This document shows, piece after piece, positions 1 through 6,284 of a DNA stretch of 8,244 nt. A program made the translations under genes and the position numbers. Source of the DNA: Bacteroidales bacterium. GTDB taxonomy: Bacteria; Bacteroidota; Bacteroidia; Bacteroidales; UBA1715. The first letter of the stretch is position 1, and every line of letters starts with the position of its first letter. The DNA is taken from the NCBI GenBank assembly GCA_031262005.1, contig JAISIO010000011.1:1-8244 (forward strand), read 5' to 3'. A model generated the notes under the pieces. That model made no database searches, had not been told where the DNA came from, and was given only the letters and a program-made list of their open reading frames with translations.

Positions 1-6
1 TAACCA

Positions 7-1770
7 TTATCTCATAGCTCCCGCCACAATTTCGGCAATATCTTTCACTTGAATATCAACGCCTTTTACAAATGTTTTTTTGCACAGTGGACATGCTGTA
101 GCCAAAACGTCGGGATTGCCTTTGAGCAATACTTTCAGCGTTTCTTCTTTTAGTTTGTTTCGATCGGTCATCGAAAGGCTTAAATCGCCCAACGAGCCGC
201 TACAGCACAGAGAATTTTCCTTTTGCTGACGAATATCGGTTAGTGTTCCTGTTTTACGCAATAGTTCACGTGGTTGTTCATACACATTACAGCCCCGTCC
301 GAGTTCGCAGGGGTCGTGATATACGAATGATTGTTCCGACTGAGTGAGGGTGATTTTTCCTTGTTCAACCAATTCCAAGAAATATTCACTGTGGTGTACA
401 ATGTTCACTTGCGCCAACTCATAATCGTCGCGGAACACTTTGTAACAAATAGGGCACGAAACCAGCAGCGTGTGTGCTCCCGAAGCAAGTATTTGTTCGC
501 GGTTGAAGGCAATCAATTTTTTTGCAGCCTCGTGTTGCCCCGCCTGCATAAGCGGACGACCGCAACAAGCTCCTTTGTCTTTATCCAAAAACAAATAATT
601 GATGCCTGCTTTTTCGAGCACTTTTACGATTGAATTTTTTATACCCGGTGTAAGATGAGTCATACAACCGGAAAAATACACCACATCGGCTTTGGGTACT
701 GGCGAATGTTCCAAAAAATCGTAGGTAGAATTGTATTCTTTGCTCGATTTTATGCGTTGCGAAATGCGCAAATCGTTCAAATTAATATTTACAGGGCAGG
801 CTTTTTCGCAGCGTCCGCAGAGCAAGCAATTATACAATTTGCGGTCGGTCAAATTATCGTCGCGCATATTTTTAAGAATATACACCGATTGATTATTCGA
901 TATATTGGCATGGTGCATTTGGCAGGCATCTACACAAATTCCGCAACGCGAACATGAATACACTTGAATTTTGGAAAACGAATTATATTCTTTTTTTAGT
1001 TTTATACCGTATTCTTTTAAGAAAATATACAGAACTTCTGTCAAAATGTGCATATAGCGAGTGAACGGCAGTGTTACGAAAAACAAGCCTAAACTGATAG
1101 AATAAGCCCACCATAAACCGCTTTCGACAGCAGGCGTAACGTGCATAAAATTCATTATTGTACCCACGCCATTGGTTAAAAAACCACCATTGCCGTACAA
1201 TGCCGCAGTGGCTCCTTCGGCAAGCAGTCGCAGTGGAAAAATTCCCCATAGTGCACTCATGGCAATATAATCGCGAGTGCGCAATTTTGTAGTACGTTTC
1301 ATGCCAAACAGTTTGCTGTTCAATCGTTTGGCATACGCCATAAATACCCCGCTCAGAATGTAGAGCAGAATAAAATCCATCAGTTGCGCAAACAGTTTGT
1401 GCCCGAAAAACGGTGCGTGCTCAAAATAGCGGAAAAATACTGCCTGCCACGGCGTTATAGAAAGCGATCCCGCTTGCACGCAGGCTTCAATGTGTCCTAC
1501 AATAATGAGCATAAACCAGCCAAAGGCAAAACTCATGTGCATATACCCCAAAATAGGATTGATTTTGAATACATTGCGGTGGAATAAACATTCCATAAAT
1601 ACCTCGCGAATAGCTCGAAGTGTACGTATGGTGAAAATTGAATTGAGTATACGCAGTTTGTCTATTTTTGAGAGTTGCAAAATCCATACTACGTATTTTA
1701 CAATTAACGTAACTGCTAATATGAGTGCTCCAATGCTGAATGGAAGTGTGAACCAAGCAAAATTTTCCAT
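7..1770 (-). CDS. Membrane-bound HdrD/FadF-like iron-sulfur oxidoreductase (NarI/HdrE-like domain + 2x[4Fe-4S] + two CCG domains)
   Basis: Probably passes electrons between a membrane quinone pool and a soluble Hdr-like complex. By eye there are five hydrophobic helices, roughly residues 8-31, 73-97, 124-147, 166-186 and 217-238, as in NarI/HdrE-type cytochrome b domains; candidate haem histidines are H78, H93, H210 and H241. A dicluster ferredoxin follows (C273, C276, C279, C283; then C315, C318, C321, C325-P). Two complete CCG domains come last: C369, C402-C403, C439/C442, and C488, C522-C523, C560/C563. CCG domains bind noncubane [4Fe-4S] clusters in HdrB. The architecture is that of FadF/EtfD-type ETF:menaquinone oxidoreductases or of HdrE+HdrD / DsrM+DsrK fused, though shorter than FadF as I remember it (about 700 residues). 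It is the last redox gene before the window edge and occupies the slot of the second HdrB. The start at 1770 puts an ordinary hydrophobic helix right at the N terminus; the leader lacks a Shine-Dalgarno but carries a hairpin. Domain call strong; electron partner inferred. Confidence 0.9.
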   Translation of the reverse strand: MENFAWFTLPFSIGALILAVTLIVKYVVWILQLSKIDKLRILNSIFTIRTLRAIREVFMECLFHRNVFKINPILGYMHMSFAFGWFMLIIVGHIEACVQAGSLSITPWQAVFFRYFEHAPFFGHKLFAQLMDFILLYILSGVFMAYAKRLNSKLFGMKRTTKLRTRDYIAMSALWGIFPLRLLAEGATAALYGNGGFLTNGVGTIMNFMHVTPAVESGLWWAYSISLGLFFVTLPFTRYMHILTEVLYIFLKEYGIKLKKEYNSFSKIQVYSCSRCGICVDACQMHHANISNNQSVYILKNMRDDNLTDRKLYNCLLCGRCEKACPVNINLNDLRISQRIKSSKEYNSTYDFLEHSPVPKADVVYFSGCMTHLTPGIKNSIVKVLEKAGINYLFLDKDKGACCGRPLMQAGQHEAAKKLIAFNREQILASGAHTLLVSCPICYKVFRDDYELAQVNIVHHSEYFLELVEQGKITLTQSEQSFVYHDPCELGRGCNVYEQPRELLRKTGTLTDIRQQKENSLCCSGSLGDLSLSMTDRNKLKEETLKVLLKGNPDVLATACPLCKKTFVKGVDIQVKDIAEIVAGAMR

Positions 1771-1787
1771 ATTTTTTTATTTTTTAT

Positions 1788-1816
1788 ACCCCTAATATAT
1801 ATGCTTTATTAGGGGT
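1788..1816 (-). repeat. Perfect 10-bp inverted repeat in the leader of the membrane HdrD-like gene
   Basis: ACCCCTAATA at 1788-1797 is the exact reverse complement of TATTAGGGGT at 1807-1816, with a 9-nt loop. In the minus-strand transcript the hairpin ends 17 nt before the start codon at 1770. What follows it is A-rich rather than a U-run, so it does not look like an intrinsic terminator on either strand. It could be a leader stability or processing element, or a copy of a dispersed CCCCTAA-type repeat of the kind I associate with Bacteroidota intergenic DNA. The structure is seen directly; its function is unknown. Confidence 0.65.
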
Positions 1817-1862
1817 GTTATAGTTAGTTCTTAAATGTGTAATTAGTGTGATAATAAGCAAT

Positions 1863-2204
1863 TTAATTGTCTAATTCCAAACTAACAAGTCCTTTCTTCA
1901 TCAACATAATAGCATTCCGCGTATTAATCCCTCGCGGACACACCAATAAACATTTGCCGCACAGCATACATTTATCTATTTCCTGCCGAATACCGTCTAA
2001 TTCGCCGTGGCGGATTTGAATATTCAAGCGACGAATGTTGAAATTGGTTAAATTAGCGGCACTGCACGTTGCTGTACACGATCCGCATGACAAACAAGCA
2101 CTAAATGACGGCTCGTTTTCAATAATATAGTCGAGGAGTTTATTGTGCATATTGTCGTATTCTATCACACGAGATTTTGCAGTGGTAAAGCCGAACTTGT
2201 TCAT
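1863..2204 (-). CDS. Small HdrC-like dicluster ferredoxin (second HdrC of the locus)
   Basis: A 113-residue electron carrier with two classical [4Fe-4S] motifs: C37, C40, C43, C47 (followed by Ser instead of the usual Pro) and C79, C82, C85, C89-Pro. Between them is the basic 'FNIRRLNIQIRHG' stretch, which resembles the inter-cluster helix of HdrC/QmoC/GlpC-type proteins. There is no membrane segment or signal peptide, so it is cytoplasmic. In HdrABC complexes HdrC relays electrons between the flavoprotein HdrA and the CCG protein HdrB; here its neighbours are an HdrA-like protein upstream (101-nt gap) and the membrane CCG protein downstream (92-nt gap), which fits that relay. The start at 2204 has an A/T-rich leader without a Shine-Dalgarno; M19 is a possible alternative start that keeps both clusters. 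Family call strong; the pairing with its neighbours is inference. Confidence 0.88.
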   Translation of the reverse strand: MNKFGFTTAKSRVIEYDNMHNKLLDYIIENEPSFSACLSCGSCTATCSAANLTNFNIRRLNIQIRHGELDGIRQEIDKCMLCGKCLLVCPRGINTRNAIMLMKKGLVSLELDN

Positions 2205-2212
2205 TTATTTTA

Positions 2213-2316
2213 ATGGTTAGTGATTAATGGTTAATGATTAATCAGTTATTCAATTATTCGATTAGTCAGTTAACCGATTAGCCGATTAGTCAATTATTCA
2301 GTTAATCAATTATTCA
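2213..2316. repeat. Degenerate AT-rich tandem repeat (CAATTATTC / GATTAGTC units)
   Basis: The gap between the HdrA-like and small HdrC-like genes is a run of imperfect short units such as CAATTATTC, GATTAGTC, CAGTTAAC and GGTTAATG. CAATTATTC occurs three times (around 2249, 2291 and 2307) and GATTAGTCA twice. The last copy runs into the coding end of the HdrA-like gene: its stop and final Asn-Asn codons (2306-2314) lie inside repeat sequence. The unit sizes are irregular and there are no spacers, so this is not CRISPR. It looks like slippage-prone intergenic filler of a type common in Bacteroidota, and may vary in length between strains. Confidence 0.6.
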
Positions 2317-3337
2317 ATCTCAAATGTTCCTTAACAGTAAGTGCTGCTGCTTTAGCATGATTTACTGTGTCGAATACCGAAAGCGGAGCAATGGCACAGC
2401 CGGCTGTGAACAATCCTTCTACGTTGGTTTTGTTCGATGCTATATGAAAGTCAGCTGTTTCTACAAAACGATTTTGTGCGCAGGCAAGGTTGCAACTTTG
2501 TGCAAAATCGCCTGTGGCTTTGCTTGCTTCCATTCCTACAAGTAGCACCAGTAAATCAACGTGCATACGCAACGGACGTGCCGAAAGCGTATCTTCGGCT
2601 TTTACCTGCAACCGTTTGTCAATAGTTTCGGCAACTTCTGACAGTCTGCCGCGAATAAATTGGACTCGCCATACTTCCTGTGCTTCACGGTACATTTCTT
2701 CAAACCCGGCACCGTACATGCGTAAGTCCATATAGAAATTGAAAACTTGCGCTTCGGGCAATAATTGTCGCATTTTGATGGCTTGTTTCACGCCGGTAAC
2801 GCAGCACACATTGGAGCAGTAGTGATTGCCGGATTTTTCATCGCGACTGCCTACGCAATGCACAAAGGCAACACTTTTTATAGGATTGCCTGATGGTGAA
2901 CGCAGTTCGCCTTTGTTTGTTTGTAATAATTTTTCTAAATCGGCGGAAGTAATAACATTATCATAAATTTTGTAGCCGTATTCTTCCTTGCGTTCGGCGT
3001 TAAATAAGTCGTATCCTGTAGTCATAAGCACGGTTTTGCATTTGAACACTACTTCGCGCGAAGTATTGATTTCAAACGATCCGTTGTCTTGTTTCGTTAC
3101 CGAGGTAACATCGGTATTCAAATATACGGTGATGCTGCGTTTTTGCACTTCTTTCACATAATGGTCGAGCACTTCCGAAGCATTCCGTTTGGTAGGAAAA
3201 AGCGTGTCCCAATTTTGCAAATGTCCGCCTAAATGTTTGTCTTTTTCTAGTATTATAATTTCAAAACCAAAATCGTGAAGTGTGCACGCTGCTTCCATTC
3301 CGGCTATTCCGCCGCCTATTATTATTACATCAATCAT
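2306..3337 (-). CDS. Short HdrA-like FAD/[4Fe-4S] oxidoreductase (sHdrA/QmoA size class)
   Basis: The flavoprotein core of the Hdr-like set. The N terminus has the FAD dinucleotide-binding motif GGGIAGMEAA (about residues 8-17) after a hydrophobic strand, followed by an acidic E31 after the second strand. A central C161-V-G-S-R segment continues to C174, C178 and C179. This C-x12-C-x3-C-C pattern equals the spacing of the [4Fe-4S] ligands that I recall for methanogen HdrA (C386, C399, C403, C404). The C terminus has 'GLFTAGCA.AP' and an Ala-rich helix typical of the FAD domain closing. At 343 residues it lacks the N- and C-terminal ferredoxin domains of methanogen HdrA (about 650 residues) and matches the short sHdrA class. 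Without those ferredoxin modules, ferredoxin-coupled bifurcation by this protein alone seems unlikely. The gene is divergent from the MBOAT gene across 325 nt and is followed by the small HdrC. Confidence 0.9.
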   Translation of the reverse strand: MIDVIIIGGGIAGMEAACTLHDFGFEIIILEKDKHLGGHLQNWDTLFPTKRNASEVLDHYVKEVQKRSITVYLNTDVTSVTKQDNGSFEINTSREVVFKCKTVLMTTGYDLFNAERKEEYGYKIYDNVITSADLEKLLQTNKGELRSPSGNPIKSVAFVHCVGSRDEKSGNHYCSNVCCVTGVKQAIKMRQLLPEAQVFNFYMDLRMYGAGFEEMYREAQEVWRVQFIRGRLSEVAETIDKRLQVKAEDTLSARPLRMHVDLLVLLVGMEASKATGDFAQSCNLACAQNRFVETADFHIASNKTNVEGLFTAGCAIAPLSVFDTVNHAKAAALTVKEHLRLNN

Positions 3338-3662
3338 ATTTAGTGATTAGTTTTTTATGATATTGATAGATATTCGATTGATATTCATTGTTACAATTTG
3401 TTGCAATCATGATTCCGACAATTCAGTTTTTACAACCTTGCAAAAATACATCATCGTATATATTTTATGTTCAGCCAAAAAACGTAATTTTAAAATGAGT
3501 GTTTCTACTTATATTAATGAGTTTTGAGACTGTTGAAAACAGTTTGCCTTACAACAAAAAGTTCTGTGTTAAGGATTATTTTACTTCAAAGTGTTGTGTT
3601 TGTAGATTGAATGTACGTAATTTGCGCTCCCAACTAATCACGAATAATGTATAGCTAAAAAA
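3338..3662. promoter_or_regulatory. Divergent intergenic region between the HdrA-like and MBOAT genes
   Basis: This 325-nt gap must hold promoters for the MBOAT cassette (rightward) and, if the redox array is now split, for the HdrA-like gene (leftward). The best Bacteroidota-type -7 match (TAnnTTTG) is on the minus strand at 3448-3441 (TATTTTTG), about 100 nt before the HdrA start, but no TTTG lies 19-21 nt upstream of it. On the plus strand only partial matches are visible, TGTGTTTG at 3595-3602 and TAATTTG at 3618-3624. A 6-bp inverted repeat, ACTGTT-gaa-AACAGT, sits at 3529-3543 and could be an operator half-site pair. A 56-codon open frame (3357-3527, plus) is present but not convincing as a gene. 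Promoter positions are low-confidence inference. Confidence 0.35.
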
Positions 3663-5084
3663 ATGGTTTTCAGCAGTATTCTTTTTATACTTTTTTTCTT
3701 GCCGGCGTTTGTGTCCACTTACTACTTTGCGCCTAAGAAACTGAAAAACATTGTTATACTGCTATTTAGTATAGTCTTTTACAGTTGGGGCGCACCGCGC
3801 TTTATTTTTGTAATTCTGGGAACCACATTTCTCGATTTTCATTTGGTGCGATGGATGTCGCAATCGAAACGAGAAAATCAGCGGCGATTATTGTTGGCTC
3901 TTTCGGTGAGTATCAATCTTGGATTGTTGGTGTATTTCAAATATTCCAATTTTTTTGTTGAAAATCTCAATGCGGTTTTATCCTTATTGGGGAGCGAAAC
4001 GCATATTCATTGGACAAAACTGGTTTTGCCTATCGGTATATCGTTTTATACTTTTGAATCAATTACTTATGTGGTCGATGTGTATCGCCGTGTTCACAAA
4101 CCGTTGAGCGATTTTTGGAATTATCAATTGTATATTATCTTTTTTCCAAAGTTGATTGCCGGACCAATTGTGCGCTATCACGACCTTGCCGATCAAATTG
4201 AAGACCGTTCGGCAAACGAAACTGTGGATAATATTCTAACTGGCTTTTACCGTTTTGCAATAGGAATGGCAAAAAAAGTGCTTATTGCCAACCAAATGGG
4301 TGTGTATGCCGATAGCGTATTTGCGCTCAATTACGCTGATGTGGGCACGGCAACGGCGTGGTTTGGAATTTTGGCTTACACGTTTCAAATTTATTTCGAT
4401 TTTGCCGGTTATTCCGATATGGCAATAGGAATTGCCCGAATGGTGGGTTTCCGTTTTCCCGAAAATTTCAATAATCCGTACGTATCGCAGAGCATTACTG
4501 AATTTTGGCGACGATGGCACATGACACTTGGTGCGTGGATGCGCGATTATTTGTACATTCCGCTTGGAGGTAATCGAGTGAGTACTCCGCGACTGTATTT
4601 CAATCTGTGGTTTGTGTTTTTAGCATCAGGTTTATGGCATGGTGCATCGTGGAATTTTATTTTTTGGGGGGCATATCATGGTTTGTTTTTGGTGTTGGAA
4701 CGGGCATTCCTGTTAAAAGTATATAAAAAAATAGGGGCATTACCTCGTGTTCTTATTACATTCTTTTTGGTGGCAATTGGTTGGGTGTTTTTTAGAATAG
4801 AGCATTTTGGTGATGCTATTGCTTTTGTAAAACGGCTTTTTGCGTTTGAAAAAGGAGATTTTGCAATGAATCCGGAATTTTTCTTTTATCTCTTTGTTGC
4901 AGTTATTTTTTCATTTATCACATTTTTTACCTTTGGAAAGCGTTGGAACGAAAGTGTGTTTTTTGCTAATTATGACAATAAAAAACACATCACAATGTTT
5001 GTTGTGGTACTTATTCTGCTCATTTTTTCGATTGCTTCAATCAGTGCTTTTGGGTTCAATCCTTTTATTTATTTTAGATTCTAA
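3663..5084 (+). CDS. MBOAT-family O-acyltransferase, AlgI-like
   Basis: A polytopic inner-membrane O-acyltransferase that, by analogy with AlgI and DltB, moves an acyl group (usually acetyl) across the membrane to an exported acceptor. The 473-residue length fits the AlgI family. Hallmarks in order: an N-terminal hydrophobic 'MVFSSILFILFFLP' typical of family starts; 'LPIGISFYTFESITY' (about 122-136); 'PKLIAGPIVRY' (162-172); 'FDFAGYSDMAIGIA' (245-258); 'FWRRWHMTLGAWMRDYLYIPLGG' split across 281-303 with H286; and 'GLWHGASWNF' (323-332) with the presumed catalytic H326. The C terminus ends in hydrophobic segments and 'FIYFRF'. The next gene starts 3 nt after the stop, so the two are surely co-transcribed. 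No polysaccharide synthase is in the window, so the acceptor is unknown; alginate itself is not implied. It lies opposite in strand to all redox genes. Confidence 0.95.
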   Translation: MVFSSILFILFFLPAFVSTYYFAPKKLKNIVILLFSIVFYSWGAPRFIFVILGTTFLDFHLVRWMSQSKRENQRRLLLALSVSINLGLLVYFKYSNFFVENLNAVLSLLGSETHIHWTKLVLPIGISFYTFESITYVVDVYRRVHKPLSDFWNYQLYIIFFPKLIAGPIVRYHDLADQIEDRSANETVDNILTGFYRFAIGMAKKVLIANQMGVYADSVFALNYADVGTATAWFGILAYTFQIYFDFAGYSDMAIGIARMVGFRFPENFNNPYVSQSITEFWRRWHMTLGAWMRDYLYIPLGGNRVSTPRLYFNLWFVFLASGLWHGASWNFIFWGAYHGLFLVLERAFLLKVYKKIGALPRVLITFFLVAIGWVFFRIEHFGDAIAFVKRLFAFEKGDFAMNPEFFFYLFVAVIFSFITFFTFGKRWNESVFFANYDNKKHITMFVVVLILLIFSIASISAFGFNPFIYFRF

Positions 5085-5087
5085 ATT

Positions 5088-6212
5088 ATGGAAGAACGCA
5101 AAAAAAATATAACTCCTCGTGTGTTGCTTATCATTGTAGCAGCATTGTTTGTGTTACATTTTACACAATTTTTCTTTGAATGGATACCACTCAAACCGCT
5201 GAGCGGATATTTTGAAAAAGCGAAAAAAAGCACATTTTCGTGGAAAAAATGGTTCGATGGAACATATCAAGCAGAAGAGGAAAAATATTTGAATGAGAAT
5301 TTTGGGTTTCGTAGTTTTTTTGTACGCTTCAATCATCAGTGGCGTTTTAGCTTATTCAACGAGGTGAAGACACAGAGTGTAATCGTAGGTGCCGAAAACT
5401 ATTTGTATGAGTTTAATTACATAAAAGCATGGTATGGTACCGATTTTATAGGTTATGACACTATAGCGCAACGAATGTATAAATTGCAACGAGTACAAGA
5501 TACGTTGCAAAAATTAGGGAAACACGTCATTGTGATTCTTGCGCCGGGTAAAGGTTCGTTTTATCCCGAATATATTCCCGAACGATATCATCAAGACCGA
5601 GGAGTAACGAATATTGATGTCTATCGTCACTATATTGATTCTTTGAATATTAATTGTATAGATTTTAATCAGTATTTTGTTGATAATAAAGCAATTTCGC
5701 CATATCCACTGTATCCGCAATATGGTATTCATTGGAGTTATTATGGAGTATGCCTTGCTGCCGATTCTATAGTGAGTTATTTGGAAAAAATAAATGATAT
5801 TACAATGGCGCATTTGTATTGGGACAAAATAGATATGCGCCAACCCGAAAAAGGTGATAACGATATTTCGGCAGCAATGAATTTGCTGTTTGCCCCTCGC
5901 ACGTTCAATATGGCATACCCCGAAGTTAAATTTGAGTCGAGAGATGGAAAAACCAAACCCTCGCTATTGGTGGTGTCTGATAGTTTTTATTGGAGTATTT
6001 TTAATATGGGTTTCGGACGATTATTGGAGAATTACCATTTTTGGTATTACAACAAAGAAATTTTTCCCGGCAACAGATTGGTGTCGGAAGCAAACCTATA
6101 TAACGAAATTATGGAACACGACAACATTCTTATTATAAGTACCGATGCGAATTTACCTCAATTCGGTTGGGGATTTATTGAAAATGCCTACGATGTGTTC
6201 TTTTCAAACTAA
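5088..6212 (+). CDS. AlgX/AlgJ-like SGNH acetyltransferase partner protein (DHHW-type)
   Basis: Likely the periplasmic-side partner that takes the acyl group from the MBOAT protein and places it on a polysaccharide. The 374-residue protein starts with a basic stretch and one hydrophobic segment (about 11-29), so it is probably membrane-anchored with the rest outside the cytoplasm. 'LNENFGFRSFFVRFNH' (68-83) resembles the conserved N-terminal region of AlgJ/AlgX relatives. 'VIVILAPGKGSFYPEY' (147-162), 'YGIHWSYYG' (212-220, H215) and 'LVVSDSFYW' (294-302) follow, with S299 the presumed nucleophile. In AlgX/AlgJ the His motif is D-x-H-W; here the Asp position (213) is Gly, so the charge relay may be altered. 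Start chosen because it directly follows the MBOAT stop (3-nt gap). By eye it is the most AT-rich gene in the window. It ends convergently with the HdrB-like gene, 72 nt apart. Confidence 0.85.
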   Translation: MEERKKNITPRVLLIIVAALFVLHFTQFFFEWIPLKPLSGYFEKAKKSTFSWKKWFDGTYQAEEEKYLNENFGFRSFFVRFNHQWRFSLFNEVKTQSVIVGAENYLYEFNYIKAWYGTDFIGYDTIAQRMYKLQRVQDTLQKLGKHVIVILAPGKGSFYPEYIPERYHQDRGVTNIDVYRHYIDSLNINCIDFNQYFVDNKAISPYPLYPQYGIHWSYYGVCLAADSIVSYLEKINDITMAHLYWDKIDMRQPEKGDNDISAAMNLLFAPRTFNMAYPEVKFESRDGKTKPSLLVVSDSFYWSIFNMGFGRLLENYHFWYYNKEIFPGNRLVSEANLYNEIMEHDNILIISTDANLPQFGWGFIENAYDVFFSN

Positions 6213-6284
6213 TCAAAAGGTACATAATGATTCAAGCCGGAAATTGCAAAGTTCTCGGCAATAAAGATCTACATAAAACACAGA
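6213..6284. other. Convergent intergenic gap without a clear terminator
   Basis: The 72 nt between the AlgX-like stop and the HdrB-like stop must end transcription from both sides, but only weak inverted repeats are visible: ATTGC (6243-6247) with GCAAT (6258-6262), and GATCT (6266-6270) with AGATC (6282-6286). Neither has a GC-rich stem followed by a T-run, so termination may be factor-dependent. This gap is also the left-hand junction of the HdrB-like gene with the plus-strand cassette; no duplicated target site or mobile-element remnant was seen. Confidence 0.3.

Noticed and set aside
331..957. Plus-strand open frames of about 100 codons inside the membrane HdrD-like gene
   Set aside because: They lie antisense to a gene with complete cluster motifs, and their translations show no domain; they are shadows.
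2213..2316. CRISPR-like array
   Set aside because: Units are 8-10 nt, degenerate and adjacent, with no spacers of constant length and no cas genes.
7..3337. QmoABC complex
   Set aside because: There is no QmoB; the membrane domain is N-terminal to the clusters, whereas QmoC has it C-terminal; and two CCG domains are present in the membrane protein.
3357..3527. 56-codon open frame on the plus strand in the divergent gap
   Set aside because: It starts in the HdrA leader repeat, spans the likely promoter area, has no recognisable motif, no clear leader signal and an AT-driven composition (many Ile, Asn, Thr and Tyr).
3595..3624. Plus-strand Bacteroidota promoter (TTTG...TAnnTTTG) for the MBOAT gene
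   Set aside because: TGTGTTTG has a mismatch at the key A and TAATTTG is one base short; spacing to an upstream TTTG is wrong in both cases, so no definite promoter is called.
3663..6212. Alginate biosynthesis locus
   Set aside because: Only the acyltransferase and its partner are present; AlgI-like MBOAT/AlgX pairs serve many polysaccharides and no alginate polymerase, epimerase or export gene is in view.
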